Positions 15,165-23,833 of a stretch of 64,000 nucleotides of DNA are shown here, piece by piece; position 1 is the first letter of the stretch; each line of letters opens with the position of its first letter. The translations under genes and the position numbers were made by a program. This DNA is from Afipia sp. Lineage in GTDB: Bacteria; Pseudomonadota; Alphaproteobacteria; Rhizobiales; Xanthobacteraceae. Under the pieces are notes generated by a model, which saw only the letters and a program-made list of their open reading frames with translations, ran no database searches and was not told the origin of the DNA. The stretch spans positions 248,001 through 312,000 of the forward strand of contig JACQDM010000007.1 in NCBI GenBank assembly GCA_016201045.1. The letters run 5' to 3'.

Positions 15165-16559
15165 GTGGGCTATTTTCGACTGACGGCGAACCGGCGCGAC
15201 GCCCTCCTTACCACAGCTCTCCTTCTCAGCCTCGCAGCGCCGGCGGAAGCGCAGGTGTTCTGGCCATCCGAACGCAGCGACGCCGTTCGTGTCGAGCGCA
15301 AGCGCGTCGTTCACCGTGCCCGCCAGAGTGCGCCGAAGGTCGAGGCAGTGAAGGATACGACGAAGCCCGTCGGTCCGGTCATCATCAACATTTCGATCGA
15401 GAAGCAGCAGCTCAAGATCTACGACGACAACGGCGTGTTCGCCGAGTCGCCGGTCTCGACCGGCATGCCGGGTCATCCGACTCCGATGGGCGTGTTCAGC
15501 GTCATCGGCAAGGAAGTCTTCCACCGCTCCAACATCTATAGCGGCGCGCCGATGCCGCACATGCAGCGCATCACCTGGTCAGGCGTCGCGATGCACGAAG
15601 GCGTGTTGCCCGGACGCCCCGCTTCTCACGGCTGCATCCGCCTGCCCGGCGCATTCGCAACGCGCATGTTCGGCTGGACCAAAATGGGCGCGCGCGTCAT
15701 CATTACGCCGGGCGAAATGCCGCCGTCCGAATTCTCGCATCGTTTGCTCGTGACGCAGAAGCCGGAACGCGCCGATCCGAACCTTCCGATTGCCTCCGGC
15801 AGGCCATCCGACGTCACGACGACTCCGAAGGGCGACAAGGCCGAACTCGGCGCACCTGATTTGCGGCTCACCACCACCGGCAGCGGCGACGGTCCAAAGA
15901 AGAGCGATGAGGTTCGCACTGCCGACGCCAGCGGCACTGTGGTCGCGAAGCCGGACACCGGCTCGGACGCAAAACCCGAAATCAGGACCGAACCGAAATC
16001 CGACCAGAAGCCCGATCAGAAAACCGACAAGGATCAGGCGCGTCCGCAGGACGGCGGCAAGGCAGCCGCAACGCCCGCTCCACGCCCGATGCCGGGCTCC
16101 GCCGAATTCATCGGACCGATCAAGCCGAACACCGGACAAGTCGCGGCATTCATCAGCCGCAAGGAAGGCAAGCTGTTCGTGCGGCAGGCCTTCAAACCGA
16201 TCTTCACGGTGCCGGTGACGATTGCGCCCGGCGAGAAGCCGCTCGGCACGCATGTCTTCACCGTGAAGTCCGACGACAACGGCAAACTACAGTGGATAGC
16301 AGTTTCGCTGCCCGCTCCGACGCGTGCGACGAAACTGGCCGAGGCGCAGTATTCCCGCCGCAAGAAACCCGCACCCGAACCTGCCGCGCCGCTGCCGCCA
16401 TCGACGGCGTCCGAAGCGCTCGACCTCATCACCGTTCCGGATGACGCGATGACCCGCCTCGCCTCATTGCTGGCGCCGGGCGGCTCATTGGTGGTTTCCG
16501 ATCAGGGTCTCGGCGACGAGACCGGCGACGGCACCGATTTCATCGTTCATCTGCGCTGA
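15165..16559 (+). CDS. L,D-transpeptidase (ErfK/YbiS/YcfS/YnhG)
   Basis: A 464-residue envelope enzyme that makes 3-3 peptidoglycan crosslinks or attaches proteins to peptidoglycan. A signal peptide (residues about 1-28) is followed by the YkuD domain (about 65-185). The catalytic motif SHGCIRL has His155 and Cys157, and GMPGHPTPMGVF lies upstream. The second half has a low-complexity Lys/Asp/Pro linker and then a poorly known domain (about 310-390), so the protein is longer than single-domain family members. The start is GTG 15165 after GGGG. Confidence 0.9.
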   Translation: MGYFRLTANRRDALLTTALLLSLAAPAEAQVFWPSERSDAVRVERKRVVHRARQSAPKVEAVKDTTKPVGPVIINISIEKQQLKIYDDNGVFAESPVSTGMPGHPTPMGVFSVIGKEVFHRSNIYSGAPMPHMQRITWSGVAMHEGVLPGRPASHGCIRLPGAFATRMFGWTKMGARVIITPGEMPPSEFSHRLLVTQKPERADPNLPIASGRPSDVTTTPKGDKAELGAPDLRLTTTGSGDGPKKSDEVRTADASGTVVAKPDTGSDAKPEIRTEPKSDQKPDQKTDKDQARPQDGGKAAATPAPRPMPGSAEFIGPIKPNTGQVAAFISRKEGKLFVRQAFKPIFTVPVTIAPGEKPLGTHVFTVKSDDNGKLQWIAVSLPAPTRATKLAEAQYSRRKKPAPEPAAPLPPSTASEALDLITVPDDAMTRLASLLAPGGSLVVSDQGLGDETGDGTDFIVHLR

Positions 16560-16614
16560 CAATCGCGCGAGCCTGCATTGTCTTTGAAAGCCATGCTGGG
16601 CTAGAAGCCCCGGC

Positions 16615-18252
16615 ATGACGACGACGGCTTCCAAACCAACGACATCGGACGACAGGCGGGATGCATTCACGCGCCTGACGCCGTTCGGCTGGAACGGCGG
16701 TATCGCCTTCATTCTCATCGCGCTCACGCTGTCATTTTTCCTCGCCGGCTATTTCGTCATTTATTGGCGCAATGCCGACATGGATTTCATGATCGTCTAC
16801 ACCGTGCTCGCCATGAACGACGGCAAGCCGCAGTTGTTCGTCGATCATCCGGCCTATTTCACGATCCTGTCGGTGAAGGCGTGGTTTCAGGCCATGCACA
16901 GCCTCGGCCTGCTCGACGCGTGGAAGCTGTCGTCGATCCCGCCCGCTGTGAACGTCCCCGCTTTCGATGCGGCGATGACGAGCGCGATCCGCGCCGGGCG
17001 CATCGTGGCGTGGCTCACCGGAATCGCCTTCGTCGCGGTCTATGCTGGATTGATCCGCCATGTCGTGCGCGACTGGCGCGTCGCGCTCCTGACGACATTC
17101 GCGTTCGCGTTTTCCGGCGGTATCGCGGTAGAAATCCGGATTCTCCGCAGCGAGATGATCGCGGGATCGTTCTTCGCATTCGCGATGCTGTTGCTGGTCA
17201 TTGCAGCAAAGCGTGCAACCGCATCGCGGCCGCTATTGGTCGGCGCTGCGGCGGCGCTTTGCGTGCTCGGCATGGAAAACAAAGTGCAGATCATTCTTCT
17301 GATCGCAGCCCTTCCTGTGCTGATGCTGCCGATGGGTTCGGCTGACAGCGCGAGTGCGCCCGTGTGGAGAAATTCCGCGAGCGCATGGCTCTGGAGCGTT
17401 GGCATGTTCATCGCCGCAGCCGTTGCGCTGGCGCTGGCGCTGCCTCTTATTCGGGACGGTTTCGATCCCGCCGCGACCGCTGCCGCAACATTGAAGCCGG
17501 TCCTCCTGGGAAAATTCGGCATCTATCAGGCCGCGCTGCTCGCTTGGATCGCGGCGGGCATGATCGCTTTCGCGGCCTGGTGGCGCGTCAGCGCTGCGGA
17601 AACGATTGCATCGATGTTCGCGATGATTGCGGGTGCGTCCATCGGACTGCTCGCGCTCAATATCGACTACAACATCGGAAACGTCGTCGCCGTCATCAAT
17701 CCGGTCGAGAAGATGCTGGTGTTCGCCGATACGCCCGCGACATCGGCGGTGGATCACGGCGCGCTGCTCGCTTCGCTCAAGCTGCTGTTCGACGGCGTGG
17801 TCAGCGTTCTCAAGCGTTACAGCTTCGTCCTTTACACCTCGCCGCGCCCGACCGTGTTTCTGGTCTGGCTGATCATTCCCGGCATCGTCTACGCGTGGCG
17901 GCGCGGCGAGCGGCAGCTTGCGCTGCAGGCGACGCTGTTGCTGCTCGTGGCCATCGGCATCGACGCGCTCGGCGTGCGGCGCGGATTGAAGACCGAGTAT
18001 TTCATCTTCACCGATCCGCTGATGATTCTCGCCGGCGCGTTACTGCTGGATAAATTCAACAATCTGCGTTTCGCGAAATGGGCCTATCCCATCGGTGTTG
18101 CGCTCATCGTCGCGCATGTGGCTCTCAGTCAGGCCGAAGCCGTCAAGCACGTACTGAAGAAAAGCGGGCCGGAATATATCTGCGATTGGAATCAGTATTA
18201 CGAGCCGGAATTGCCGCTGCCGTGGTGCGACCTTCCGCCCAAAAAGCCTTGA
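16615..18252 (+). CDS. polytopic membrane protein, function unknown
   Basis: A 545-residue integral membrane protein with about ten to twelve hydrophobic segments. An acidic loop after TM1 (NADMDFMIVYTVLAMNDG, then FVDHPAYFTIL) recalls the first periplasmic loop of GT-C type glycosyltransferases, which use lipid-linked sugar donors. This is only a resemblance. The C-terminus (EYICDWNQYYEPELPLPWCDLP) is short and cysteine-bearing. The gene stands between an L,D-transpeptidase and a glutathione peroxidase gene with no clear operon. Confidence 0.7.
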   Translation: MTTTASKPTTSDDRRDAFTRLTPFGWNGGIAFILIALTLSFFLAGYFVIYWRNADMDFMIVYTVLAMNDGKPQLFVDHPAYFTILSVKAWFQAMHSLGLLDAWKLSSIPPAVNVPAFDAAMTSAIRAGRIVAWLTGIAFVAVYAGLIRHVVRDWRVALLTTFAFAFSGGIAVEIRILRSEMIAGSFFAFAMLLLVIAAKRATASRPLLVGAAAALCVLGMENKVQIILLIAALPVLMLPMGSADSASAPVWRNSASAWLWSVGMFIAAAVALALALPLIRDGFDPAATAAATLKPVLLGKFGIYQAALLAWIAAGMIAFAAWWRVSAAETIASMFAMIAGASIGLLALNIDYNIGNVVAVINPVEKMLVFADTPATSAVDHGALLASLKLLFDGVVSVLKRYSFVLYTSPRPTVFLVWLIIPGIVYAWRRGERQLALQATLLLLVAIGIDALGVRRGLKTEYFIFTDPLMILAGALLLDKFNNLRFAKWAYPIGVALIVAHVALSQAEAVKHVLKKSGPEYICDWNQYYEPELPLPWCDLPPKKP

Positions 18253-18333
18253 GAGACCTTGAGCGACCGTAACGCAGGGTTGATGGAATTCTCGCGCGGA
18301 ATCCGCTAGCGTTGCCCGACCATCGAGGCGCAC

Positions 18334-18906
18334 ATGATCGGACGCAGGCAACTTCTCACCGCAATCGCCGCCGCAGGTGCAAGCAGCCTCATCGCGCGGA
18401 AAGCGTTCGCACAGGCCGCCATGAGCCGCATCACAGCCTACGGGTTTTCCTTCGAGGGACTGAACGGCGACCGCATCCGCCTTGCGGACTACGCAGGCAA
18501 GCCGGTGATGGTCGTCAACACCGCGTCGCAATGCGGGTACACGCCGCAATTCGCAGGTCTTCAGGACCTATGGTCGCAATTCCACGGGCGCGGCTTTGCC
18601 GTGATCGGCGTCCCGTCCAACGATTTCGGCGGGCAGGAACCGGGCGGCGCGGCAGAGATCACGAAAACCGCCGGCGACACCTATCACGTCACCTTTCCGA
18701 TTGCGGCCAAGACCGTCGTGAAGGGGCCGGACGCGCACCCGTTCTACAAATGGGCCGCGCAGGAACGGCCGACGGAGTTGCCGGCGTGGAACTTCCACAA
18801 ATACCTGATCGGCCGCGACGGCTATATCGCCGAGGTATTTGCCTCGAAAGTCGAGCCGACCGATACGCGAGTGATTGCCGCAATTGCGCGTAACCTGACG
18901 GCTTAG
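18334..18906 (+). CDS. glutathione peroxidase (cysteine type), probably exported
   Basis: A 190-residue peroxidase that reduces hydroperoxides with thiols. The peroxidatic Cys67 is in VNTASQCGYTPQ (a normal TGC codon, not selenocysteine). The partner Gln is in PSNDFGGQEPG and the Trp-Asn in WNFHKYLIGRDG. The N-terminus GRRQLLTAIAAAGASSL has a twin arginine and a hydrophobic stretch, so it may be exported by Tat or Sec. Most bacterial GPx proteins are cytosolic, which makes this notable. Confidence 0.9.
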   Translation: MIGRRQLLTAIAAAGASSLIARKAFAQAAMSRITAYGFSFEGLNGDRIRLADYAGKPVMVVNTASQCGYTPQFAGLQDLWSQFHGRGFAVIGVPSNDFGGQEPGGAAEITKTAGDTYHVTFPIAAKTVVKGPDAHPFYKWAAQERPTELPAWNFHKYLIGRDGYIAEVFASKVEPTDTRVIAAIARNLTA

Positions 18907-19003
18907 GCGCTGTGGCGGAAAAGCCCCGCCCGATTAACCTTGAACGGCATCAGCACGTTGCGGGCCTAAAAGGCGTTGGCGCAGCGCGCGGCATGGCGGT
19001 AGG

Positions 19004-19018
19004 TTAGCACTTCGTTAA
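19004..19018. promoter_or_regulatory. near-consensus CtrA-type site upstream of the polysaccharide deacetylase
   Basis: TTAG (19004-19007), seven bases, TTAA (19015-19018) differs from TTAA-N7-TTAA by one base. It lies about 90 bp before the start codon. It is in a short AT-richer patch of the 200-bp intergenic region 18907-19106. Confidence 0.3.
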
Positions 19019-19106
19019 CACCATTTTTCGGCCGGGTATCGCGGCTCCCATGAGCCTATCCGGCGAGTTCAGATAGCGCGTCTCGTCAGCGTTCAGGGGA
19101 GTACTC

Positions 19107-20117
19107 ATGCGTATCAAGGCAGTCATTGTCGCCAGTGCGATTTCGATGTGTGCGTTCAACAGCGCATGGTCGCAGGCGCTGGTCCCCCAGGCCAAGCAGC
19201 AGGAAATCGAACGGGCCAAACAAGAACAGCTGAAGCAGGAAGAAGCCGCGAAGGCTGAAGCCGCGCGTCAGGCTGCGACGGCTCCGGCAGGCACGACCAC
19301 CGCGACCGCGCCGAACAAGGCACCCATCGTCGCCTGCAACAATCCGAACGCACTCGGCGTCTCGCGCGTCGTCGCGATCGACACCACCGGAGGCCCCGGT
19401 TTCGGCTTCGAACATTTCAAGCAGCTCGACTTCCTGCGCGACAAGGAAGTGGTCCTGACATTCGACGACGGTCCGTGGCCGACGACACCATCGGTTCTCA
19501 AGACGCTCGATGAAGAATGCACGCGCGCGATCTTCTTCCCGATCGGCAAGCACGCCACCTACTATCCCGAAATCCTCAAGCAGGTTCTCGCCCACGGCCA
19601 TACCGTCGGCGCGCACACCTGGTCGCATGCCAACCTCGCCGACAAGAAGATGACCGAGGACATGCAGAAGGATGAAATCGAAAAGGGCTTCAGCGCCGTC
19701 AAATGGGCGCTCGGCACCGAGCCTGCGCCGTTCTTCCGCGCGCCTGCGCTCCAGCATCCGCCTGCGATGGTGACCTATCTCGGCGAACGCAACATCGCGA
19801 TCTGGTCCTGCGATCTCGACTCGTTCGACTTCAAGGCCAGCAAGCCCGAGACCGTCATCAAGTCTGTGATGACCAAGCTCGAGAAGAACGGCAAAGGCAT
19901 CATCCTGATGCACGACTTCCAGAAGCACACCGCCGAAGCCCTCCCCGCGCTGCTCAAGCAGCTCAAGGCCGGCGGTTACAAGGTCGTGCAGGTGAAGGCG
20001 AAGGCGCCGATCCAGACGATTGCCAAATACGACGAAGAAGTCACCAAGGACATCAAGCTGCCGACGGTGTCGTCGCGGCCGGTGTCGTCGGTCGTCGAGA
20101 CAATCTCGGAACAATAA
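19107..20117 (+). CDS. polysaccharide deacetylase (NodB domain)
   Basis: A 336-residue secreted carbohydrate esterase family 4 protein. It has a signal peptide (residues 1-24), then a charged Gln/Glu/Lys/Ala coiled stretch (about 28-65), then the NodB domain. Motifs in order are TFDDGP (Asp pair), HTWSH (metal His pair), FFRAP (Arg), WSCDLDSFDF and ILMHDF (catalytic His). It probably N-deacetylates peptidoglycan or an extracellular polysaccharide. ATG 19107 follows GGGGAG at a good distance. A CtrA-like site lies upstream. Confidence 0.9.
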   Translation: MRIKAVIVASAISMCAFNSAWSQALVPQAKQQEIERAKQEQLKQEEAAKAEAARQAATAPAGTTTATAPNKAPIVACNNPNALGVSRVVAIDTTGGPGFGFEHFKQLDFLRDKEVVLTFDDGPWPTTPSVLKTLDEECTRAIFFPIGKHATYYPEILKQVLAHGHTVGAHTWSHANLADKKMTEDMQKDEIEKGFSAVKWALGTEPAPFFRAPALQHPPAMVTYLGERNIAIWSCDLDSFDFKASKPETVIKSVMTKLEKNGKGIILMHDFQKHTAEALPALLKQLKAGGYKVVQVKAKAPIQTIAKYDEEVTKDIKLPTVSSRPVSSVVETISEQ

Positions 20118-20142
20118 GTGCGCGGCGGGGTTCAGACATTGA

Positions 20143-20715
20143 ATGGCTGAGCCAAAACTGCGCATCGAAGGTTATGTGATCTTGTCCGCCGACGGCATGT
20201 TGGCGGACAAGTCGCATCGGATGCCCGCTTCCCTGAAATTCGACGCCGATCAGAAATTCTTCGAGACCGCGCTCGACGCCGCCGACCTCATCGTCCACGG
20301 CAAACATTCGTTCGAGGATCAGCCCCGCTCTGCGCAGCGCAGGCGCGTTGTGCTCACGCGAAAGGTCGATACCGTCGCCCCCGATCCGGACAATCCCAAA
20401 GCGACATTGTGGAATCCGGCCGGCGCTACGTTCGAGGACGCCTGCCGCCGCGCGGGTGTGACATCGGGTATAGCCGCGATCATCGGCGGCCCGGATGTAT
20501 TCGGCATGTTCATGGATCGCTACGACACCTTCTGGCTGTCGCAGGCGCACGATCTGAAAATTCCGGATGGCGTCGGCGGATTTCCCGGCATTCCGGAACA
20601 GACAGCGCAGCAGATTCTCGCGTCACATGGCTTGAAAGCCGCTGAAGTGCGCAAGCTCGATCCCGTGCATAATGTCGATGTCACCGCGTGGCGGCGGCCT
20701 AGCGCGACGCCTTGA
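20143..20715 (+). CDS. dihydrofolate-reductase-like (RibD C-terminal) protein
   Basis: A 190-residue protein of the RibD-C/DHFR fold. It has YVILSADGMLAD at the N-terminus, ADLIVHGKHSFED (substrate loop), VVLTR, and AAIIGGPDVFGMFMDRYDTFWLSQ with the NADPH-binding Gly-Gly. It is not folA: it lacks the usual FolA N-terminus, so it is a paralog of unknown substrate. It overlaps the convergent small gene by 17 bp. Confidence 0.75.
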   Translation: MAEPKLRIEGYVILSADGMLADKSHRMPASLKFDADQKFFETALDAADLIVHGKHSFEDQPRSAQRRRVVLTRKVDTVAPDPDNPKATLWNPAGATFEDACRRAGVTSGIAAIIGGPDVFGMFMDRYDTFWLSQAHDLKIPDGVGGFPGIPEQTAQQILASHGLKAAEVRKLDPVHNVDVTAWRRPSATP

Positions 20716-20920
20716 ATGTCTTTCCGGTGAAGGGGCCGACCCACTCGCCGGTCTTCTTGCATTGTTCGCCGGCAGCATCGCATCGTGCGACGCCATCCGC
20801 GTGGCGGTTAGCCTCGGTCTTGCAAGCGTAGACGGCCTGAGCACAGGTTGTCGCTGACGACGGCGTCGCCCAAAGCGCGAGAAAGCCCGACGACAAAGCG
20901 ATCAGTGCAAACGCCTTCAT
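20699..20920 (-). CDS. small secreted cysteine-containing protein (73 aa)
   Basis: A 73-residue protein from ATG 20920. The signal peptide (residues 1-23, ending SSAT) is followed by a mature part with four cysteines (TCAQAVYACK, RCDAAGEQCK), likely two disulfides. It is a typical small periplasmic protein of this group with no known function. The end overlaps the DHFR-like gene by 17 bp. The frame is open further upstream without credible sequence. Confidence 0.6.
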   Translation of the reverse strand: MKAFALIALSSGFLALWATPSSATTCAQAVYACKTEANRHADGVARCDAAGEQCKKTGEWVGPFTGKTFKASR

Positions 20921-20940
20921 CTCATGCCTCAGGCAAAATT

Positions 20941-21411
20941 TCAGAACTTCGTCTCGGCTGCGCCCGTATAGTTCGTGTCCTCGATCACGGGACGCGGATA
21001 ACCGGCGACGATCAGAAGCCCGCCGATCAACGAGAGGTTTTTCAGCGCGCTGTAAAGATTCGTCGTGCGGTCCGCGCCGGTCATGTTCCAGAAATCGTGG
21101 AAGCAATATGTGACGATGGCGACGAAAATGACGAGCAGAATGGACAACAGCCGCGCGCCGATGTTGAGCGCAATCGCAAGTCCGCCCAGCACTTCGAGAA
21201 CGCCGGCGAGAATTGCCAGAACCCGGTCTGCGGGCATTCCCGCCGTCGCCTCGATCTGCGACGTGTATGGCGCGAGCGCAGCCGGAAGCGCGGGCATAAC
21301 CTTACCCGCCACCATCTGAGACGTGGCGGCGATATCGAGCAATTTGTCTGCGCCCGCGTAAACGAACAACACCGCAAACAGAATGCGTCCAAGGGTTACA
21401 AGAGGTGGCAT
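20941..21411 (-). CDS. DoxX family membrane protein
   Basis: A 156-residue protein with four transmembrane segments (about 5-25, 62-82, 87-107, 126-142). The DoxX pattern is GRILFAVLFVYAGADKLLD, VLAILAGVLEVLGGLAI, and the loop CFHDFWNMTG. The family includes quinone- or sulfur-linked membrane subunits and proteins linked to oxidative stress. No partner gene is adjacent, so no specific role is assigned. Confidence 0.85.
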   Translation of the reverse strand: MPPLVTLGRILFAVLFVYAGADKLLDIAATSQMVAGKVMPALPAALAPYTSQIEATAGMPADRVLAILAGVLEVLGGLAIALNIGARLLSILLVIFVAIVTYCFHDFWNMTGADRTTNLYSALKNLSLIGGLLIVAGYPRPVIEDTNYTGAAETKF

Positions 21412-21469
21412 GGTCAGCCTCGCTGAAAATCGAATTCAAGTTTTCTCGCTAAAATATACAGGAATTATG

Positions 21470-23776
21470 TCAGCCGAACAGTGTCGGCTGCTGACGCCCT
21501 GCCCGTTCCTGTGCCTCGACGGCCGCAACCGCGGTCATGTTGAGAATGCCTCGCGCTGTCACCGACGGCGTGAGAATGTGCGCCGGGCGCGCGGAACCGA
21601 TCAGGATCGGCCCGACGGGCAGCGAATCCGACAGCACCTTGATCATTTGAGCTGCGATGTTGGCCGCATCGAGCGTCGGCATGACGAGAATATTGGCGGC
21701 ACCCTCCAGCCGCGAATGCGGCAGCACCGTATCGCGCACGATCTCGGCCAGTGCCGAATCCGCCTGCATTTCGCCGTCGGCCTCGATCTCGGGATGATCG
21801 TTCCACAACAGTTCCGTGGCGCGGCGCATCTTGCGCGCGGATTCGGAATCGTAGCCGCCGAAATCCGAATGCGACAGGAACGCGACCTTGGGCTTGATGC
21901 CGAAGCGCTGCACGTGAACGGCCGCAAGTGCCGCGATCTCGGACAACTGCTCGGCGCTCGGATTGGTACGAACTTGCGTATCGGCGATGAAGAACGCGCC
22001 CTTGCTCGTGATGCAGAGCGAAAGTGCTGCGAAATCGCTCAACCCCGGCGCGACGCCGATGATTTCACGCACGCGCCGCAGATGACTCATGTAGCGGCCT
22101 TCGACGCCGCAGATCATCGCGTCTGCCTCGCCGCGCACGACGGCAAGGGCTGCGATCACCGTGGCGTTGGTACGGACCAGCGTGCGTGCTGCGTCGGGCG
22201 TAACACCCTGACGTCCGCCGACATCGATGTAGCTCTGAACATAGGCGCGATAACGCGGATCGCCCTCGGGATTGACGAGATCGAAATCCTTGCCGGCCAC
22301 GATCGACAGGCCGAAACGCTCGATGCGCGACGCGACAACGGATGGTCGCCCGACAAGAATCGGCCGTGCCAGATTTTCTTCAAGGACAACCTGTACCGCG
22401 CGCAGCACGCGCTCGTCCTCGCCCTCGGCATAGATCACGCGTACCGGCTGGGTTTTGGCTTTCGCGAACACCGGCTTCATCACCAAGCCGGAGCGGAATG
22501 CGAAGCCTTCGAGCTGCTGCTGGTATTCATCGAAATTCTGGATCGGCCGCGTCGCAACGCCCGAGTCCATCGCCGCTTTCGCGACAGCCGGCGATACGCG
22601 CAGAATGAGGCGCGGATCGAACGGCGACGGGATCAGCGAGCCCTCGCCGAAACCGTGCGTCTCGCTGTCGTAGCGCGCCACCACATCCGACGGCGGATCG
22701 CGCGCGAGCTGCGCCAGCGCGTCGACCGCCGCGATCTTCATGGCTTCGTTAATCGCGGTCGCGCCGACATCGAGCGCACCACGGAAAATGAACGGGAAAC
22801 AAAGGACGTTGTTCACCTGATTGGGGAAGTCAGACCGTCCGGTGCAGATCATCGCGTCGGGACGTGCCTTGCGCGCTTCGTCAGGCATGATCTCAGGCGT
22901 TGGATTGGCGAGCGCCATCACAAGCGGCTTGTCCGCCATCGCCTTGACCATCTCGGGCTTGAGCACGCCGCCCGCCGACACGCCGAGGAAAACGTCCGCG
23001 CCGCCGATCACGTCGGCCAGCGTGCGTTTGTCGGTCTTCTGCGCGTAGACCGCCTTCCACTTGTCCATCAGCGTATTGCGGCCTTCGTAGACGAGGCCGT
23101 CGATGTCGCATACCCAGATGTTCTTGCGTTTCGCACCGAGCGCGACGAGCAGATTGAGACACGCGATCGCCGCCGCACCCGCGCCCGACGCGACAATCTT
23201 GATATCTTCGAGTTTCTTGCCGTTGAGCATCAGCGCGTTGCGAACGGCTGCACAGACGATGATCGCCGTGCCGTGCTGATCGTCGTGGAAGACCGGAATC
23301 TTCATCCGCGCCTTGAGACGCTCCTCGATCTCGAAGCACTCCGGCCCCTTGATGTCTTCGAGGTTGATGCCGCCGAACGTCGGCTCGAGCGCAGCCACTG
23401 TTTCCACCACGCGGTCCACCGTGTCTGCCGCGATCTCGATATCGAACACGTCGATACCGGCGAACTTCTTGAACAGAACCGCCTTGCCTTCCATCACGGG
23501 CTTCGATGCAAGAGGCCCGATATTGCCGAGACCCAAAACCGCCGTGCCGTTGCTGACGACGCCGACGAGATTCGAGCGAGTCGTGAGAGACGCGGCCTCG
23601 GCAGGATTTGCGGCAATCGCTTCGCATGCCGCCGCGACACCCGGCGAATAGGCCAACGCAAGATCGCGCTGGTTGGCGAGCGGCTTGGTGGCCTGGATTT
23701 CGAGTTTTCCGGGGCGCGGCAGGCGATGATACGCCAGAGCCGCTAGGCGCAGTTCTTCGGACAGATTGGACGCCAT
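21470..23776 (-). CDS. maeB: NADP-dependent malic enzyme with phosphotransacetylase-like domain
   Basis: A 768-residue two-domain enzyme, the usual length of MaeB. The N-terminal half (to about residue 410) oxidatively decarboxylates malate to pyruvate. [27 protein letters not shown] and the Rossmann-fold [13 protein letters not shown] are visible. The C-terminal half resembles phosphate acetyltransferase ([15 protein letters not shown] and the final [12 protein letters not shown]), and in characterised homologs it binds acetyl-CoA as a regulator rather than catalysing. The enzyme supplies pyruvate and NADPH from C4 acids. It stands alone on its strand. Confidence 0.96.
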   Translation of the reverse strand: MASNLSEELRLAALAYHRLPRPGKLEIQATKPLANQRDLALAYSPGVAAACEAIAANPAEAASLTTRSNLVGVVSNGTAVLGLGNIGPLASKPVMEGKAVLFKKFAGIDVFDIEIAADTVDRVVETVAALEPTFGGINLEDIKGPECFEIEERLKARMKIPVFHDDQHGTAIIVCAAVRNALMLNGKKLEDIKIVASGAGAAAIACLNLLVALGAKRKNIWVCDIDGLVYEGRNTLMDKWKAVYAQKTDKRTLADVIGGADVFLGVSAGGVLKPEMVKAMADKPLVMALANPTPEIMPDEARKARPDAMICTGRSDFPNQVNNVLCFPFIFRGALDVGATAINEAMKIAAVDALAQLARDPPSDVVARYDSETHGFGEGSLIPSPFDPRLILRVSPAVAKAAMDSGVATRPIQNFDEYQQQLEGFAFRSGLVMKPVFAKAKTQPVRVIYAEGEDERVLRAVQVVLEENLARPILVGRPSVVASRIERFGLSIVAGKDFDLVNPEGDPRYRAYVQSYIDVGGRQGVTPDAARTLVRTNATVIAALAVVRGEADAMICGVEGRYMSHLRRVREIIGVAPGLSDFAALSLCITSKGAFFIADTQVRTNPSAEQLSEIAALAAVHVQRFGIKPKVAFLSHSDFGGYDSESARKMRRATELLWNDHPEIEADGEMQADSALAEIVRDTVLPHSRLEGAANILVMPTLDAANIAAQMIKVLSDSLPVGPILIGSARPAHILTPSVTARGILNMTAVAAVEAQERAGRQQPTLFG

Positions 23777-23833
23777 TCAACTCCCCGAACGGTCTTCCGG
23801 CTTAAAGCCGGCCTTGCTTATCTCAACTCAATA

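Noticed and set aside
14208-15560. 450-codon frame spanning creA and part of the L,D-transpeptidase gene
   Set aside because: It runs across two real genes and a repeat, and its sequence is low-complexity Arg-rich.
18334-18906. Selenocysteine codon in the glutathione peroxidase
   Set aside because: The peroxidatic residue is encoded by TGC, and the gene has no in-frame TGA.
21383-23746. Very long open frame antisense to the malic enzyme gene
   Set aside because: It is the mirror of a conserved coding frame in GC-rich DNA, is rich in Arg/His and lacks any domain.
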